NCBI GenBank assembly: GCA_900548145.1
Contig: URJB01000001.1
Span: 1 to 64,000, forward strand
Direction of reading: 5' to 3'
DNA length: 64,000 nt
From: an uncultured Eubacteriales bacterium
GTDB lineage: Bacteria; Bacillota; Clostridia; Christensenellales; Aristaeellaceae
Shown: positions 25,578 through 33,928 of the stretch, one piece after another
Position numbering within the stretch: the stretch's first letter is position 1
How the letters are laid out: every line of letters starts with the position of its first letter
Translations under genes and position numbers: made by a program
The notes under the pieces: model-generated
What the model was told of the DNA's origin: nothing
Database searches by the model: none
The model's input: the letters and a program-made list of their open reading frames with translations, nothing else

Positions 25578-25605
25578 TCCTTTGCGGGAAATCGCCTTTT
25601 GTTTT
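25572..25605 (+). terminator. Attenuator (rho-independent terminator) before pheA
   Basis: Perfect 9-bp stem GCGATTTCC/GGAAATCGC (25572-25580 with 25587-25595), 6-base loop, then CTTTTGTTTT. It lies between the leader peptide and pheA, where a constitutive terminator would make no sense. Confidence 0.82.
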
Positions 25606-25662
25606 GGAAAACATTTTTCGGCGTTGGCCGGAAGAAAACAGAGTTTCAGGAGGATACGGCAG

Positions 25663-26760
25663 ATGGATGAGCTTCAGCAGGCAAGAGTGGAAATCGACGC
25701 GGTGGATCAGGAAATGGCCCGGCTTTTCGAACGCCGCATGGCGGCGTGCCGTCAAGTGGCTCAGTATAAGAAGGAACGCGGTCTGCCGATTCTGGATGCA
25801 AACCGGGAAGCGGCAGTGATCGAACGCGGCGCGCAGCGGGTGGAGGAGCCTGACCTGCGGGAGTATTACATCTGCTTTCTCCGGGATGTGATGAAGACCT
25901 CCCGTTCCTATCAGAGCCGCCTGAATGAAGGGATGAAGGTCATCTATGCCGGGGTCGAGGGCGCGTTTGGGTATATTGCCTCCAAACGGGCTTTCCCCGA
26001 GGCGAAGCTGACCGCTGCCAGCGACTTCACGGAGGCCTACCGTGCGGTAGAAGCGGGGAAATATGACTGCGCTGTGCTGCCCATCGAAAACAGCTATGCG
26101 GGTGATGTGGGCGCAGTGATGGATCTGATGTTCTCCGGCAGCCTGTATGTCAATCGGATGATCGAATTGGAAGTGGAGCATAACCTGCTGGGCTGCCATG
26201 GCGCAAAGCTGAATGAGATCCGCACGGTCGTCAGCCACCCGCAGGCGTTAGAACAGTGTGCGGAGTTCATCCGCTCCCATGGCTGGCAGACGCTTTCTTA
26301 TTCCAACACCGCGCTGGCGGCTCAATATGTGGCCGGCCAGAACGACCCCACCGTTGCCGCCATTGCCTCCGAAGAAACAGCGGAACTGTACGGTCTGGAG
26401 CTCTTGAGCAAGGGCATCAACGCATCTCGCATCAATACCACCCGTTTCGCCGTTTTCTCCCGGGCACTGCATCTGCCCGCCGCGGACAGCCGCACGGGAA
26501 ACGAGCATTTCATTCTGGTGTTCACCACCAAGAACGAGGCGGGCGCGCTGGCCCAGCCCCTGAATATCATCGGCGCGCACGACTTCAATATGCGCAATCT
26601 GCGCAGCCGCCCCATGAAGAACCTGATCTGGAACTATTATTTCTTTGTGGAGGCCGAAGGAAATATCAGCAGCGTCAGCGGTCAGAATATGCTCCGAGAA
26701 CTTTCAGCCGTGTGCGCACGGCTGAAGCTGGTGGGCACTTATAGCGGGGTGAAAGCATGA
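25663..26760 (+). CDS. pheA: Bifunctional chorismate mutase / prephenate dehydratase
   Basis: Converts chorismate to prephenate and then phenylpyruvate, the Phe branch. 365 residues: chorismate mutase about 1-90 (RVEIDAVDQEMARLFERRMA, QYKKERGLPILD), prephenate dehydratase about 95-275 (GVEGAFGYIA, VLPIENSYAGDV, INTTRFAVFSR with the catalytic TTR-type motif), and a C-terminal ACT domain about 283-360 (NEAGALAQPLNIIGAHDFNM, LRSRPMKN in place of ESRP) expected to give Phe feedback inhibition. GGAGG lies 9 bases before the ATG. First enzyme gene after the attenuator; its stop overlaps aroB (ATGA). Confidence 0.95.
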   Translation: MDELQQARVEIDAVDQEMARLFERRMAACRQVAQYKKERGLPILDANREAAVIERGAQRVEEPDLREYYICFLRDVMKTSRSYQSRLNEGMKVIYAGVEGAFGYIASKRAFPEAKLTAASDFTEAYRAVEAGKYDCAVLPIENSYAGDVGAVMDLMFSGSLYVNRMIELEVEHNLLGCHGAKLNEIRTVVSHPQALEQCAEFIRSHGWQTLSYSNTALAAQYVAGQNDPTVAAIASEETAELYGLELLSKGINASRINTTRFAVFSRALHLPAADSRTGNEHFILVFTTKNEAGALAQPLNIIGAHDFNMRNLRSRPMKNLIWNYYFFVEAEGNISSVSGQNMLRELSAVCARLKLVGTYSGVKA

Positions 26761-27764
26761 TCCTTCCGGTAGAATATCCCGGCGGCAGTTACGACATTGT
26801 ATTGGAACGCGGGGCGCTGGCACGGGCGGCGGAGTATCTGCCCCGGACGGGCAAGGCACTGATCGTCACGGATGACGGCGTTCCTGCGGCCTACGCCCGG
26901 CAGATCGCCTCTGTGTGTCCCGGCTCGACGATCGTGGCCCTTCCGCAAGGGGAAAAAACCAAGAGTTTGGATAACCATCGCGCGCTTTTGAGCCGAATGC
27001 TGGAACTGAACTTTCTCCGTACCGATCGGGTCATTGCCGTGGGCGGCGGGGTGATGGGCGATTTGGCCGGGTTTGCTGCGGCGGTCTATATGCGGGGCAT
27101 TGATTTCTACAATATCCCCACGACGCTGCTATCGCAGGTGGATTCCTCCATCGGCGGCAAGGTGGCGGTGGACATGGACGGCGTAAAAAACGTGATCGGC
27201 GCGTTTTATCAGCCCCAAAAGGTCTTGATCGACCCGGATACTCTGAACACGCTGGATCGCCGGCAGTTGTCGGCAGGTTTGGCCGAGTCCATAAAGATGG
27301 CTGCTACCAGTGACCGCACATTGTTTGAAAAAATCGAACAGAGCGAAAAGCTGGAAGATATTTTGGATGAAGTGATCGAAGGCTCTCTGCGCATCAAGCG
27401 GGACGTAGTGCAGCAGGATCCCACCGAGAAGGGGCTGCGACGGGTGCTGAACTTCGGTCATACGGTGGGCCACGCTATTGAAAGCGCCATGGACGGCCAG
27501 TGGCTCCACGGAGAATGTGTGGCGGCGGGAATGCTGCCAATGTGCTCGCCGAAAGCCCGGCAGCGCATCGCACGAGTGCTGGAAAAGTACGATCTTCCCA
27601 CCCATACCGACCGAACGGCGGATGAACTGCTTTCCTATATCCAACATGATAAAAAAGCCGCAGACGGCGGCGTGAAAGCGGTCTGCGTGGACGAGATCGG
27701 CAGCTTTGTATTCCGACAGATGAACCTTGCGGAAATCGCAGAAAGGATCCGGCAATGGCAGTGA
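26757..27764 (+). CDS. aroB: 3-dehydroquinate synthase
   Basis: Cyclises DAHP to 3-dehydroquinate, second step of the shikimate pathway. 335 residues with NAD-binding GGGVMGDLAGFAAAVYMRGI, substrate/metal motifs QVDSSIGGKVAVD, ESIKMA and LNFGHTVGHAIE (zinc histidine). Start overlaps the pheA stop by 4 bases and its end overlaps aroC by 10 bases, showing translational coupling. Confidence 0.96.
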   Translation: MILPVEYPGGSYDIVLERGALARAAEYLPRTGKALIVTDDGVPAAYARQIASVCPGSTIVALPQGEKTKSLDNHRALLSRMLELNFLRTDRVIAVGGGVMGDLAGFAAAVYMRGIDFYNIPTTLLSQVDSSIGGKVAVDMDGVKNVIGAFYQPQKVLIDPDTLNTLDRRQLSAGLAESIKMAATSDRTLFEKIEQSEKLEDILDEVIEGSLRIKRDVVQQDPTEKGLRRVLNFGHTVGHAIESAMDGQWLHGECVAAGMLPMCSPKARQRIARVLEKYDLPTHTDRTADELLSYIQHDKKAADGGVKAVCVDEIGSFVFRQMNLAEIAERIRQWQ

Positions 27765-28867
27765 AAAATTCCTTCGGGTCCAGCATTACTCTGACTTTGT
27801 TTGGAGAAAGCCACGGCCTGGCCGTGGGCGCGGTGCTGGACGGCCTGTGCCCGGGAATGCCGGTGGACGAAGAAACAATCGCGGCGCTTCTGTCCTGCCG
27901 CCGCCCTTCCTCCGGCACAGACACTGCCCGGCGGGAGCCGGACGCTTTCCAGCTGGTGAGCGGCGTATGGCAGGGCAAAACCACGGGGACGCCTCTGTGC
28001 ATCCTGATCCCCAACCAGGAGCAGCACAGCGGCGACTATTCGGTGCTGCTAGGCAAGGCTCGGCCCTCTCATGCGGACTTTGCTGCCTATTGCAAATATC
28101 ACGGCTATGAGGACGCGAGGGGCGGCGGACACTTTTCCGGCCGAATCACTGCGGCGCTGGTAGCGGCAGGCGGCATTCTGCTGCCCGCACTGGCACGGCT
28201 GGGCATTACGGTCGGGACACATATCCGCCGCTGCGCCCAGGTGGAAGACCGGGCGTTTGCCGATTTGGAAAAGGATGTTGCCACATTGTCCGAAACAGTC
28301 TTTCCTACGCTGGATATCCAGCAGGGCGAAGCCATGCAGGCTGCTATTCTGGCCGCCAAGGCAGAGCGGGACAGCGTGGGCGGGGTAGTGGAAACGGCCG
28401 TATTGGGAATGCCCTGCGGCGTAGGGGAACCATGGTTTGACAGCGTGGAAGGGCTGCTTTCCCATGCGCTGTTCTCGCTGGGCGGCATAAAAGGCGTAGA
28501 GTTTGGCGATGGTTTTGCTTTGGCGGAAGGCACGGGGAGCCGCTGCAACGACCCGTTTCGGCTGGAAGATGGGCATGTGGTGACAGCTTCCAACCACAAT
28601 GGAGGGATCAACGGCGGCATTACCAACGGAATGCCCATCCTGTTCCGCTGTGCGGTAAAGCCCACGCCATCCATTGCCCAGCCACAGCAGACCGTTGATT
28701 TTCTGAAAAATGAGGAGATCGACCTGACCATTGCAGGGCGGCATGACCCGGCTATCGTGCGTCGGGTATGCCCAGTGATCGACAGCGTGACGGCACTGGT
28801 GCTGTGCGACCTGCTGGCCGGGCGCTACGGAACGGATATTTTCCTCAAAAGCAGGGAGGCTTTCTGA
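27755..28867 (+). CDS. aroC: Chorismate synthase
   Basis: FMN-dependent conversion of EPSP to chorismate, last common step. 370 residues with GESHGLAVGAVLDGLCPGMP, RPSHADFAAYCKYHGYEDAR-type and RGGGHFSGR motifs, and late GIKGVEFGDGF and NHNGGINGGITNGMPI, all chorismate synthase signatures. Overlaps aroB at its start and shares one base with the next gene (TGATG). Confidence 0.96.
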   Translation: MAVKNSFGSSITLTLFGESHGLAVGAVLDGLCPGMPVDEETIAALLSCRRPSSGTDTARREPDAFQLVSGVWQGKTTGTPLCILIPNQEQHSGDYSVLLGKARPSHADFAAYCKYHGYEDARGGGHFSGRITAALVAAGGILLPALARLGITVGTHIRRCAQVEDRAFADLEKDVATLSETVFPTLDIQQGEAMQAAILAAKAERDSVGGVVETAVLGMPCGVGEPWFDSVEGLLSHALFSLGGIKGVEFGDGFALAEGTGSRCNDPFRLEDGHVVTASNHNGGINGGITNGMPILFRCAVKPTPSIAQPQQTVDFLKNEEIDLTIAGRHDPAIVRRVCPVIDSVTALVLCDLLAGRYGTDIFLKSREAF

Positions 28868-30135
28868 TGGAAACAGGGCTGGAATACGGTCTGATCGGCG
28901 CAAAACTGGGACATAGCTTTTCCCCGGAAATTCATGCCAAGATCGGCCATTATCCCTATGAACTTCGGGAACTTAGCCCGGAAGGCGTTCACCAACTGCT
29001 GGAAGAACGAACTTTCCGGGGCCTGAACGTCACCATTCCCTATAAAGAACTGGTGATTCCTCTGCTGGATGAAATTTCCGACCGAGCCCGAAAGATCAGA
29101 GCCGTCAACACCATTGTGAACCGAAACGGGCGGCTGTATGGCGACAACACCGACTACTCCGGGGCGGCGGCATTGATCCGACACGCAGGGGTGGAAATTT
29201 CCGGCAGAAAAGTGCTGATTCTGGGCACTGGAGGCACCTCCAAGACCCTGCGGGCCGTGACGGAGGACATGGGCGCTCGGAAGATCGTGAGGGTCTCCCG
29301 GCACAGCTGCGAAGGGCTTTGCACCTATGAAGAAGCTGCCAGACTTCATTCCGATGCGCAGGTGATTGTTAATACCACGCCGGTGGGCATGTTTCCCAAT
29401 GTAGACGGCTGCCCGCTGGAAGTGGAGCAGTTCCCCGCCTTGGAGGGCGTAGTGGACGTGGTGTATAACCCGCTGTCTACCCGGCTGGTGCAGGCGGCCC
29501 GGCAGAAGGGCCTTCCCGCTGAGGGCGGGCTGTATATGCTGTGTGCGCAGGCAGTTTATGCCGCAGGCCGGTTCTTTGACCGGGAGATAGACGACAGCCG
29601 GATTGAAGGAATTTACCGCTCGGTTCTGCGAGAAAAGCAGAACGTGGTGCTTATCGGGATGCCCTCCTGCGGCAAGACCACCGTGGGTCGCTGGGTCGCA
29701 CGGCGGTTAAAACGCCCCTTCCGTGATACGGACAAGCTGATTGTCCGGCGGGCCGGAAAATCCATTCCTGAAATTTTTGCCGAAAAAGGTGAGACGGGTT
29801 TTCGGCAGATGGAAGCGGAAATTGTAGCGGAAGCAGCCCGGGAAAGCGGCGTGGTCATCGCCACCGGCGGCGGCTCCGTCCTAAATCCGGAAAGCGTGCG
29901 GCGGCTGAAACAGAATGGACGGATCTATTTTCTGGATCGCCCGTTGGAGCAGCTTTGCCCCACCGGCGACCGCCCCCTTTCCAGCAATGCGGACGCGCTG
30001 CGGAAACGTTACGAGGAGCGCTACCCGCTGTATAACGCCGTGTGCGATCAGCGCATCCCGGCAGAAGGCACCATCGAGGAAAACGTGGAGCTGGTTCTGA
30101 ACGCCGCAGACTTCGGCAAACGAACGGCCAGATAA
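28867..30135 (+). CDS. aroE-aroK: Shikimate dehydrogenase / shikimate kinase fusion
   Basis: Two consecutive pathway enzymes in one 422-residue chain. Residues 1-255 are shikimate dehydrogenase: LGHSFSPEIH, NVTIPYKE with the catalytic lysine, DNTDYSGAAALI and the NADP loop LGTGGTSKTL. From about residue 258 shikimate kinase follows: P-loop GMPSCGKTTVGRWVARRL, FRDTDKLI, GETGFRQMEAEI and ATGGGSVLN. No stop or frameshift separates them. The ATG has GGGAGG 8 bases upstream and overlaps the aroC stop. Fusions of aroE and aroK are known but uncommon. Confidence 0.94.
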   Translation: METGLEYGLIGAKLGHSFSPEIHAKIGHYPYELRELSPEGVHQLLEERTFRGLNVTIPYKELVIPLLDEISDRARKIRAVNTIVNRNGRLYGDNTDYSGAAALIRHAGVEISGRKVLILGTGGTSKTLRAVTEDMGARKIVRVSRHSCEGLCTYEEAARLHSDAQVIVNTTPVGMFPNVDGCPLEVEQFPALEGVVDVVYNPLSTRLVQAARQKGLPAEGGLYMLCAQAVYAAGRFFDREIDDSRIEGIYRSVLREKQNVVLIGMPSCGKTTVGRWVARRLKRPFRDTDKLIVRRAGKSIPEIFAEKGETGFRQMEAEIVAEAARESGVVIATGGGSVLNPESVRRLKQNGRIYFLDRPLEQLCPTGDRPLSSNADALRKRYEERYPLYNAVCDQRIPAEGTIEENVELVLNAADFGKRTAR

Positions 30136-30163
30136 AACGTTATCCAAAAGGCGGGAGAAAGTT

Positions 30164-31402
30164 ATGAGAGCAATCATTGGGCCGGGTCCGGCCCGGGGAC
30201 GTATCAACGCGCCGCCTTCCAAGAGCTGCGCCCACCGGCTGCTGATCGGTGCATCGCTGGCGGAAGGGGAAAGCCTTCTGGACGGTGCAGCTATGAGTCA
30301 GGATATTCTGGCGACCATGGACTGCGTTCGGGCACTGGGAGCGGAAATCCGAGTGGAAAACGGACATTTGTGGGTGAAGGGCTGCGGCGGACGTCCTCTG
30401 GTGAAAGATTCACTGCCGGTGCTTCCCTGCCGGGAAAGCGGAAGCACTTTGCGGTTTCTGATCCCGACGGCGCTGTGCGCAGGGGGCGGCGTTTTTCAAG
30501 GCGCGGAACGTCTGATGGCCAGAGGCGTAAGCGTCTACGAGGAACTGCTGAAGGAGCGCGGTGTGACGTTCGCCGGTGAAAGAGATTCCCTGACGGTGAA
30601 GGGAAAGCTGCGACCGGGGCTGTACCGGCTGCGGGGCGACGTCAGCAGTCAGTTTATTTCCGGGCTGCTGTTTGCCCTGCCTTTGCTGAAAGAGGACAGC
30701 GCGATCGAAATCCTTCCGCCGTTTGAAAGCCGCGGCTATGTGGACATGACCCTTGAAGCGCTGGACGTTTTCGGCATTCGGGTGGACAGACAGGGAGAGA
30801 TGCGCTTTCTCGTACCCGGCGGGCAGTGCTACCAGCCCGCACAGGTCACGGTGGAGGGCGATTGGTCGCAGGCAGCGTTCTTTTATGGACTGAACGCGCT
30901 GGGCAGTCAGGTGGAAGTGACGGGCCTCCGCTCCGACAGTCTGCAGGGGGATCGCGTCTGTGAACGGCTACTGAAAGAGATGACCGGCGGCTCCCTTCAG
31001 GCTGATTTGTCTGACTGCCCCGATCTGGCTCCCGTGCTGTTCGCTGTGGCGGCAGGGCTGGAAAATGGGGCGAACTTTACCGGCACGCGGCGGCTGGCCA
31101 TCAAGGAAAGCAACCGGGCTTCCGCTATGGCGGACGAACTGGCCAAATTCGGCGCGGAGATCAGCGTGGGGGAGAACGAAGCGAAAATCGACCCTGTGAC
31201 GTTGCATCGCCCCAAAGAAATCTTGCAGGGTCACAACGACCATCGGGTAGTCATGGCGCTTGCCGTACTGGCGACACGGTTTGGCGGTGTGATCGACGAC
31301 GCGCAGGCGATTTCCAAGAGCTACCCGGAATTTTTCCGGGATTTGGCCGGGCTGGGCGTGCAGGTCCGCACGGAAGAAGATCAGGAAGGTGAAACCGCAT
31401 GA
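30164..31402 (+). CDS. aroA: 3-phosphoshikimate 1-carboxyvinyltransferase (EPSP synthase)
   Basis: Adds enolpyruvate to shikimate 3-phosphate. 412 residues, two inverse-barrel domains. Signatures: INAPPSKSCAHRLLIGASLA, ESGSTLRFLIPTAL, a GDVSSQFISGLLFALP core, and HNDHRVVMALAVLA. The N-terminal SKS replaces the more usual SKSxT context. Good AGGCGGGAGAAAG ribosome site. Its 3' end overlaps tyrA by 4 bases. Confidence 0.96.
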   Translation: MRAIIGPGPARGRINAPPSKSCAHRLLIGASLAEGESLLDGAAMSQDILATMDCVRALGAEIRVENGHLWVKGCGGRPLVKDSLPVLPCRESGSTLRFLIPTALCAGGGVFQGAERLMARGVSVYEELLKERGVTFAGERDSLTVKGKLRPGLYRLRGDVSSQFISGLLFALPLLKEDSAIEILPPFESRGYVDMTLEALDVFGIRVDRQGEMRFLVPGGQCYQPAQVTVEGDWSQAAFFYGLNALGSQVEVTGLRSDSLQGDRVCERLLKEMTGGSLQADLSDCPDLAPVLFAVAAGLENGANFTGTRRLAIKESNRASAMADELAKFGAEISVGENEAKIDPVTLHRPKEILQGHNDHRVVMALAVLATRFGGVIDDAQAISKSYPEFFRDLAGLGVQVRTEEDQEGETA

Positions 31403-32262
31403 CGCTGGATAAAGACAAAAAGATTCTGATCGTTGGCCTTGGCCTGATCGGCGGCAGTTATGCTGCAGCTCTTAGTCAGAACGGCTGGGAAGTCGGGGCG
31501 ATCGACCCTGATCCACAGGCAATCGCCTTTGCTGAAAAAGCAGGATTCATTCGTCATGGGCGCACAGAGCCGGAGGCAGAATATGTTGGCAAGTTTGACA
31601 TCGTCGTGTTTGCCTTGTATCCCCACGTGCTGCTGGAATGGCTGGAAAAGTACGGCCCATGGCTGCGTGATGGAGCGCTGGCGACAGATGTGACGGGTGT
31701 CAAGAGCGGCGTAGTGGAAAGGGCGCAGGCGTTGCTTTTCCCACGGGTGGAATTCATCGGCGCGCATCCCATGGCGGGCCGGGAGGTCAGCGGCGTGGAA
31801 AATGCCCGGGCAGACCTGTTTCGGGGAGCTAACTACATCGTGACTCCCACTTCCGCCAATACCGAAGAAGCCATCACCTGCTGTGAAGCGCTGGGACGGA
31901 CGCTGGGGGCAAGGAATATCAGCCGGTTAACGCCCAAAGAGCACGATGAAATGATCGGCTTTCTGTCCCAGCTGACCCACTGCATCGCCGTGGCGCTGAT
32001 GACCTGCAAAGAGTCCCGCCATCTGGTGGATTATACGGGCGATTCATTCCGGGACTTGACCCGCATTGCGAAGATCAACGAAAACATGTGGACAGAACTG
32101 TTCCTGTGGAATCGGGAGGAGCTGCTGAGCCAGATGGATTTATTTATCGCCCACTTTGCCAAGCTGCGGGACGCGCTGGCACAGGGAGACGAGGAGACCA
32201 TGAAGAGCATGATGCGCCTTTCTACCGAGCGCAGACGCTATTTTGACAAGAAACCAGACTGA
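31399..32262 (+). CDS. tyrA: Prephenate dehydrogenase
   Basis: NAD-dependent oxidative decarboxylation of prephenate to 4-hydroxyphenylpyruvate, the Tyr branch. 287 residues: Rossmann loop VGLGLIGGSYAAAL (residues 12-25), LATDVTGVKS, and FIGAHPMAGREVSG with the catalytic histidine. It ends after the helical domain without an ACT domain, so Tyr feedback may be weaker or lie elsewhere. Starts with an ATGA overlap to aroA. Confidence 0.94.
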   Translation: MTLDKDKKILIVGLGLIGGSYAAALSQNGWEVGAIDPDPQAIAFAEKAGFIRHGRTEPEAEYVGKFDIVVFALYPHVLLEWLEKYGPWLRDGALATDVTGVKSGVVERAQALLFPRVEFIGAHPMAGREVSGVENARADLFRGANYIVTPTSANTEEAITCCEALGRTLGARNISRLTPKEHDEMIGFLSQLTHCIAVALMTCKESRHLVDYTGDSFRDLTRIAKINENMWTELFLWNREELLSQMDLFIAHFAKLRDALAQGDEETMKSMMRLSTERRRYFDKKPD

Positions 32263-32298
32263 CGTAAAGCAATCAAACAACGAAGGGAAGACGACATA

Positions 32299-33327
32299 AT
32301 GAATATGGAATTCAGACGGAAATTGCCCGGGCCGGAGGAAGTTATCCAGATGTACCCGGTATCGGAGGAATCCAAGCGTCAGAAAGCCAAAAACGATGAA
32401 GAAATCCGTAAAATTTTTACGGGAGAAAGCGACAAACTGCTGCTGGTCATCGGCCCCTGTTCCGCCGATCGGGAAGATGCGGTGCTGGATTATATTTCCC
32501 GGCTGCGCCCGCTGCAGGAAAAGGTGCAGGACAAAATTGTGATCGTGCCCCGTATCTACACCAACAAGCCCCGCACCACGGGCATCGGCTACAAGGGAAT
32601 GCTGCACCAGAGCGACCCCACAGGTCGGCCGGATATGCTGCGCGGCCTGATGGCCATCCGCCGCCTGCATGTGACCGCTTTGGCCCAAACGGGCTTTTCC
32701 GGGGCGGACGAGATGCTCTACCCTGAAAACCACCGCTATCTGGCAGACATTCTTTCCTATGTGGCGGTCGGGGCCCGTTCGGTAGAGAACCAGCAGAACC
32801 GGCTGACTGCCAGCGGTCTGGATCTGCCTGTCGGCATGAAAAACCCCACCAGCGGCGACCTGTCCGTCATGCTGAACGCCGTTCGCGCGGCGCAGGTGGG
32901 CCACGTCTTCAGCTACGGCGGCTGGGAGGTGGAAAGCAAGGGCAATCCGCTGGTTCATTGCGTGCTTCGCGGGCGGGTAAACCAGTATGGCCAGTCCTTC
33001 CCCAATTACCATTATGAGGACTTGAGCCAGTTGAGTCAGATGTACGCAGAAAGCGGCCTGAAGAACCCCGCTGTGATCATCGACACCAATCATTCCAATT
33101 CCGGCAAGAAGTGGATGGAGCAGGCCCGTATTGCCAAGGATATCCTGCACAGCACCCGCCATTCTGCCGACATCTGCCAGCTTGTCAAGGGCCTGATGAT
33201 CGAATCCTATATCGAGGACGGCTGCCAGAAGGTGGAAGAGGGCGTGTACGGGAAGTCCATCACCGACCCCTGCTTGGGCTGGGAAAAGACGGAACAGTTG
33301 GTCATGGAAATCGCTTCCCTGCGCTGA
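32299..33327 (+). CDS. aroF: 3-deoxy-7-phosphoheptulonate synthase (type I, AroFGH-like)
   Basis: Condenses PEP and erythrose 4-phosphate, first committed step of the pathway. 342 residues of the E. coli AroF/G/H type: LLVIGPCSADREDAV, IVPRIYTNKPRTTGIGYKG, SVENQQNRLTASGLDLPVGM, IIDTNHSNSGKK. Enterobacterial homologues are feedback-inhibited by one aromatic amino acid through the N-terminal region; which one applies here cannot be read. Last gene of the operon, 36 bases after tyrA. No terminator is evident before the rpsO promoter. Confidence 0.95.
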   Translation: MNMEFRRKLPGPEEVIQMYPVSEESKRQKAKNDEEIRKIFTGESDKLLLVIGPCSADREDAVLDYISRLRPLQEKVQDKIVIVPRIYTNKPRTTGIGYKGMLHQSDPTGRPDMLRGLMAIRRLHVTALAQTGFSGADEMLYPENHRYLADILSYVAVGARSVENQQNRLTASGLDLPVGMKNPTSGDLSVMLNAVRAAQVGHVFSYGGWEVESKGNPLVHCVLRGRVNQYGQSFPNYHYEDLSQLSQMYAESGLKNPAVIIDTNHSNSGKKWMEQARIAKDILHSTRHSADICQLVKGLMIESYIEDGCQKVEEGVYGKSITDPCLGWEKTEQLVMEIASLR

Positions 33328-33363
33328 AAGGGCTGAAAAGTCTTTCAAAATTTCCGTTTTTCA

Positions 33364-33392
33364 TTTACAAACCGGAATCCTCGTGCTATAAT
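33364..33392 (+). promoter_or_regulatory. Promoter of rpsO
   Basis: TTTACA, 17-base spacer, TATAAT, about 120 bases before rpsO. Confidence 0.7.
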
Positions 33393-33398
33393 CAAATC

Positions 33399-33514
33399 TG
33401 CGTGTAAACGCGCGGAAGAACCGCTGCCGCAGCTTACTGAACGCCAACGGCAGGCTATGACAGCGGCGATTACCAGCGGCGCGGGATATCCCGCGACCAG
33501 TTAAGGAGGCAAAC
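33399..33514 (+). promoter_or_regulatory. Structured rpsO mRNA leader, possible S15 autoregulatory element
   Basis: Competing pairings CCGCTG/CAGCGG (33421-33426 with 33461-33466) and CTGCCG/CGGCAG (33424-33429 with 33448-33453), then a perfect 16-base palindrome CGCGGGATATCCCGCG (33480-33495) just before AAGGAGG. Ribosomal protein S15 controls its own mRNA in several bacteria by binding such leaders; the assignment here rests on position and pairing only. Confidence 0.45.
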
Positions 33515-33519
33515 CTACC

Positions 33520-33774
33520 ATGGAAAAGTCCGAAATCATCAAGACTTATGCCCGTCACGAAGGTGACACCGGTTCCCCTGAGGTTCAGATCGCTCTGCTG
33601 ACCGAACGCATCAACCACCTGAACGAGCACCTCAAGCTCAACAAGAAGGATCACCACAGCCGTCGCGGTCTGCTGCTGATGGTTGGTAAGCGTCGCGGTC
33701 TGCTGGACTACCTCAAGAAGACCGATATCGAGAGCTATCGTGCTCTGATCGCTCAGCTGGGTCTGAGAAAGTAA
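33520..33774 (+). CDS. rpsO: 30S ribosomal protein S15
   Basis: 84-residue primary 16S-binding protein. Diagnostic segments: GDTGSPEVQIALLTERINHL, HLKLNKKDHHSRRGLLLMVG, KRRGLLDYLK. Slightly shorter than the usual 88-89 residues, missing a few at the N-terminus. TAAGGAGG lies before the ATG. Followed by a partial terminator and pnp, the standard rpsO-pnp arrangement. Confidence 0.98.
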   Translation: MEKSEIIKTYARHEGDTGSPEVQIALLTERINHLNEHLKLNKKDHHSRRGLLLMVGKRRGLLDYLKKTDIESYRALIAQLGLRK

Positions 33775-33788
33775 TTTCGGAAATGCAA

Positions 33789-33830
33789 CCGTGTTTGGCG
33801 GGGCAATCCCTCCAAACACGGCTGTTTTTG
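33789..33830 (+). terminator. Terminator between rpsO and pnp
   Basis: Perfect 10-bp stem CCGTGTTTGG/CCAAACACGG (33789-33798 with 33812-33821) followed by CTGTTTTTG. Read-through probably supplies pnp. Confidence 0.75.
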
Positions 33831-33928
33831 CATGAACGCATTCTTCCAAATCGACGAACGCAGCTTCGTGCAAAGAGAGGTTGGCGCCCGGCAACGAGGC
33901 CAGGCGCAGGAAGAAGAGGAGAAAGAGA

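Noticed and set aside
25352..25662. T-box riboswitch in the pheA leader
   Set aside because: I see no specifier-loop layout or T-box consensus (TGGNACCGCG) before the terminator; a translated leader fits instead.
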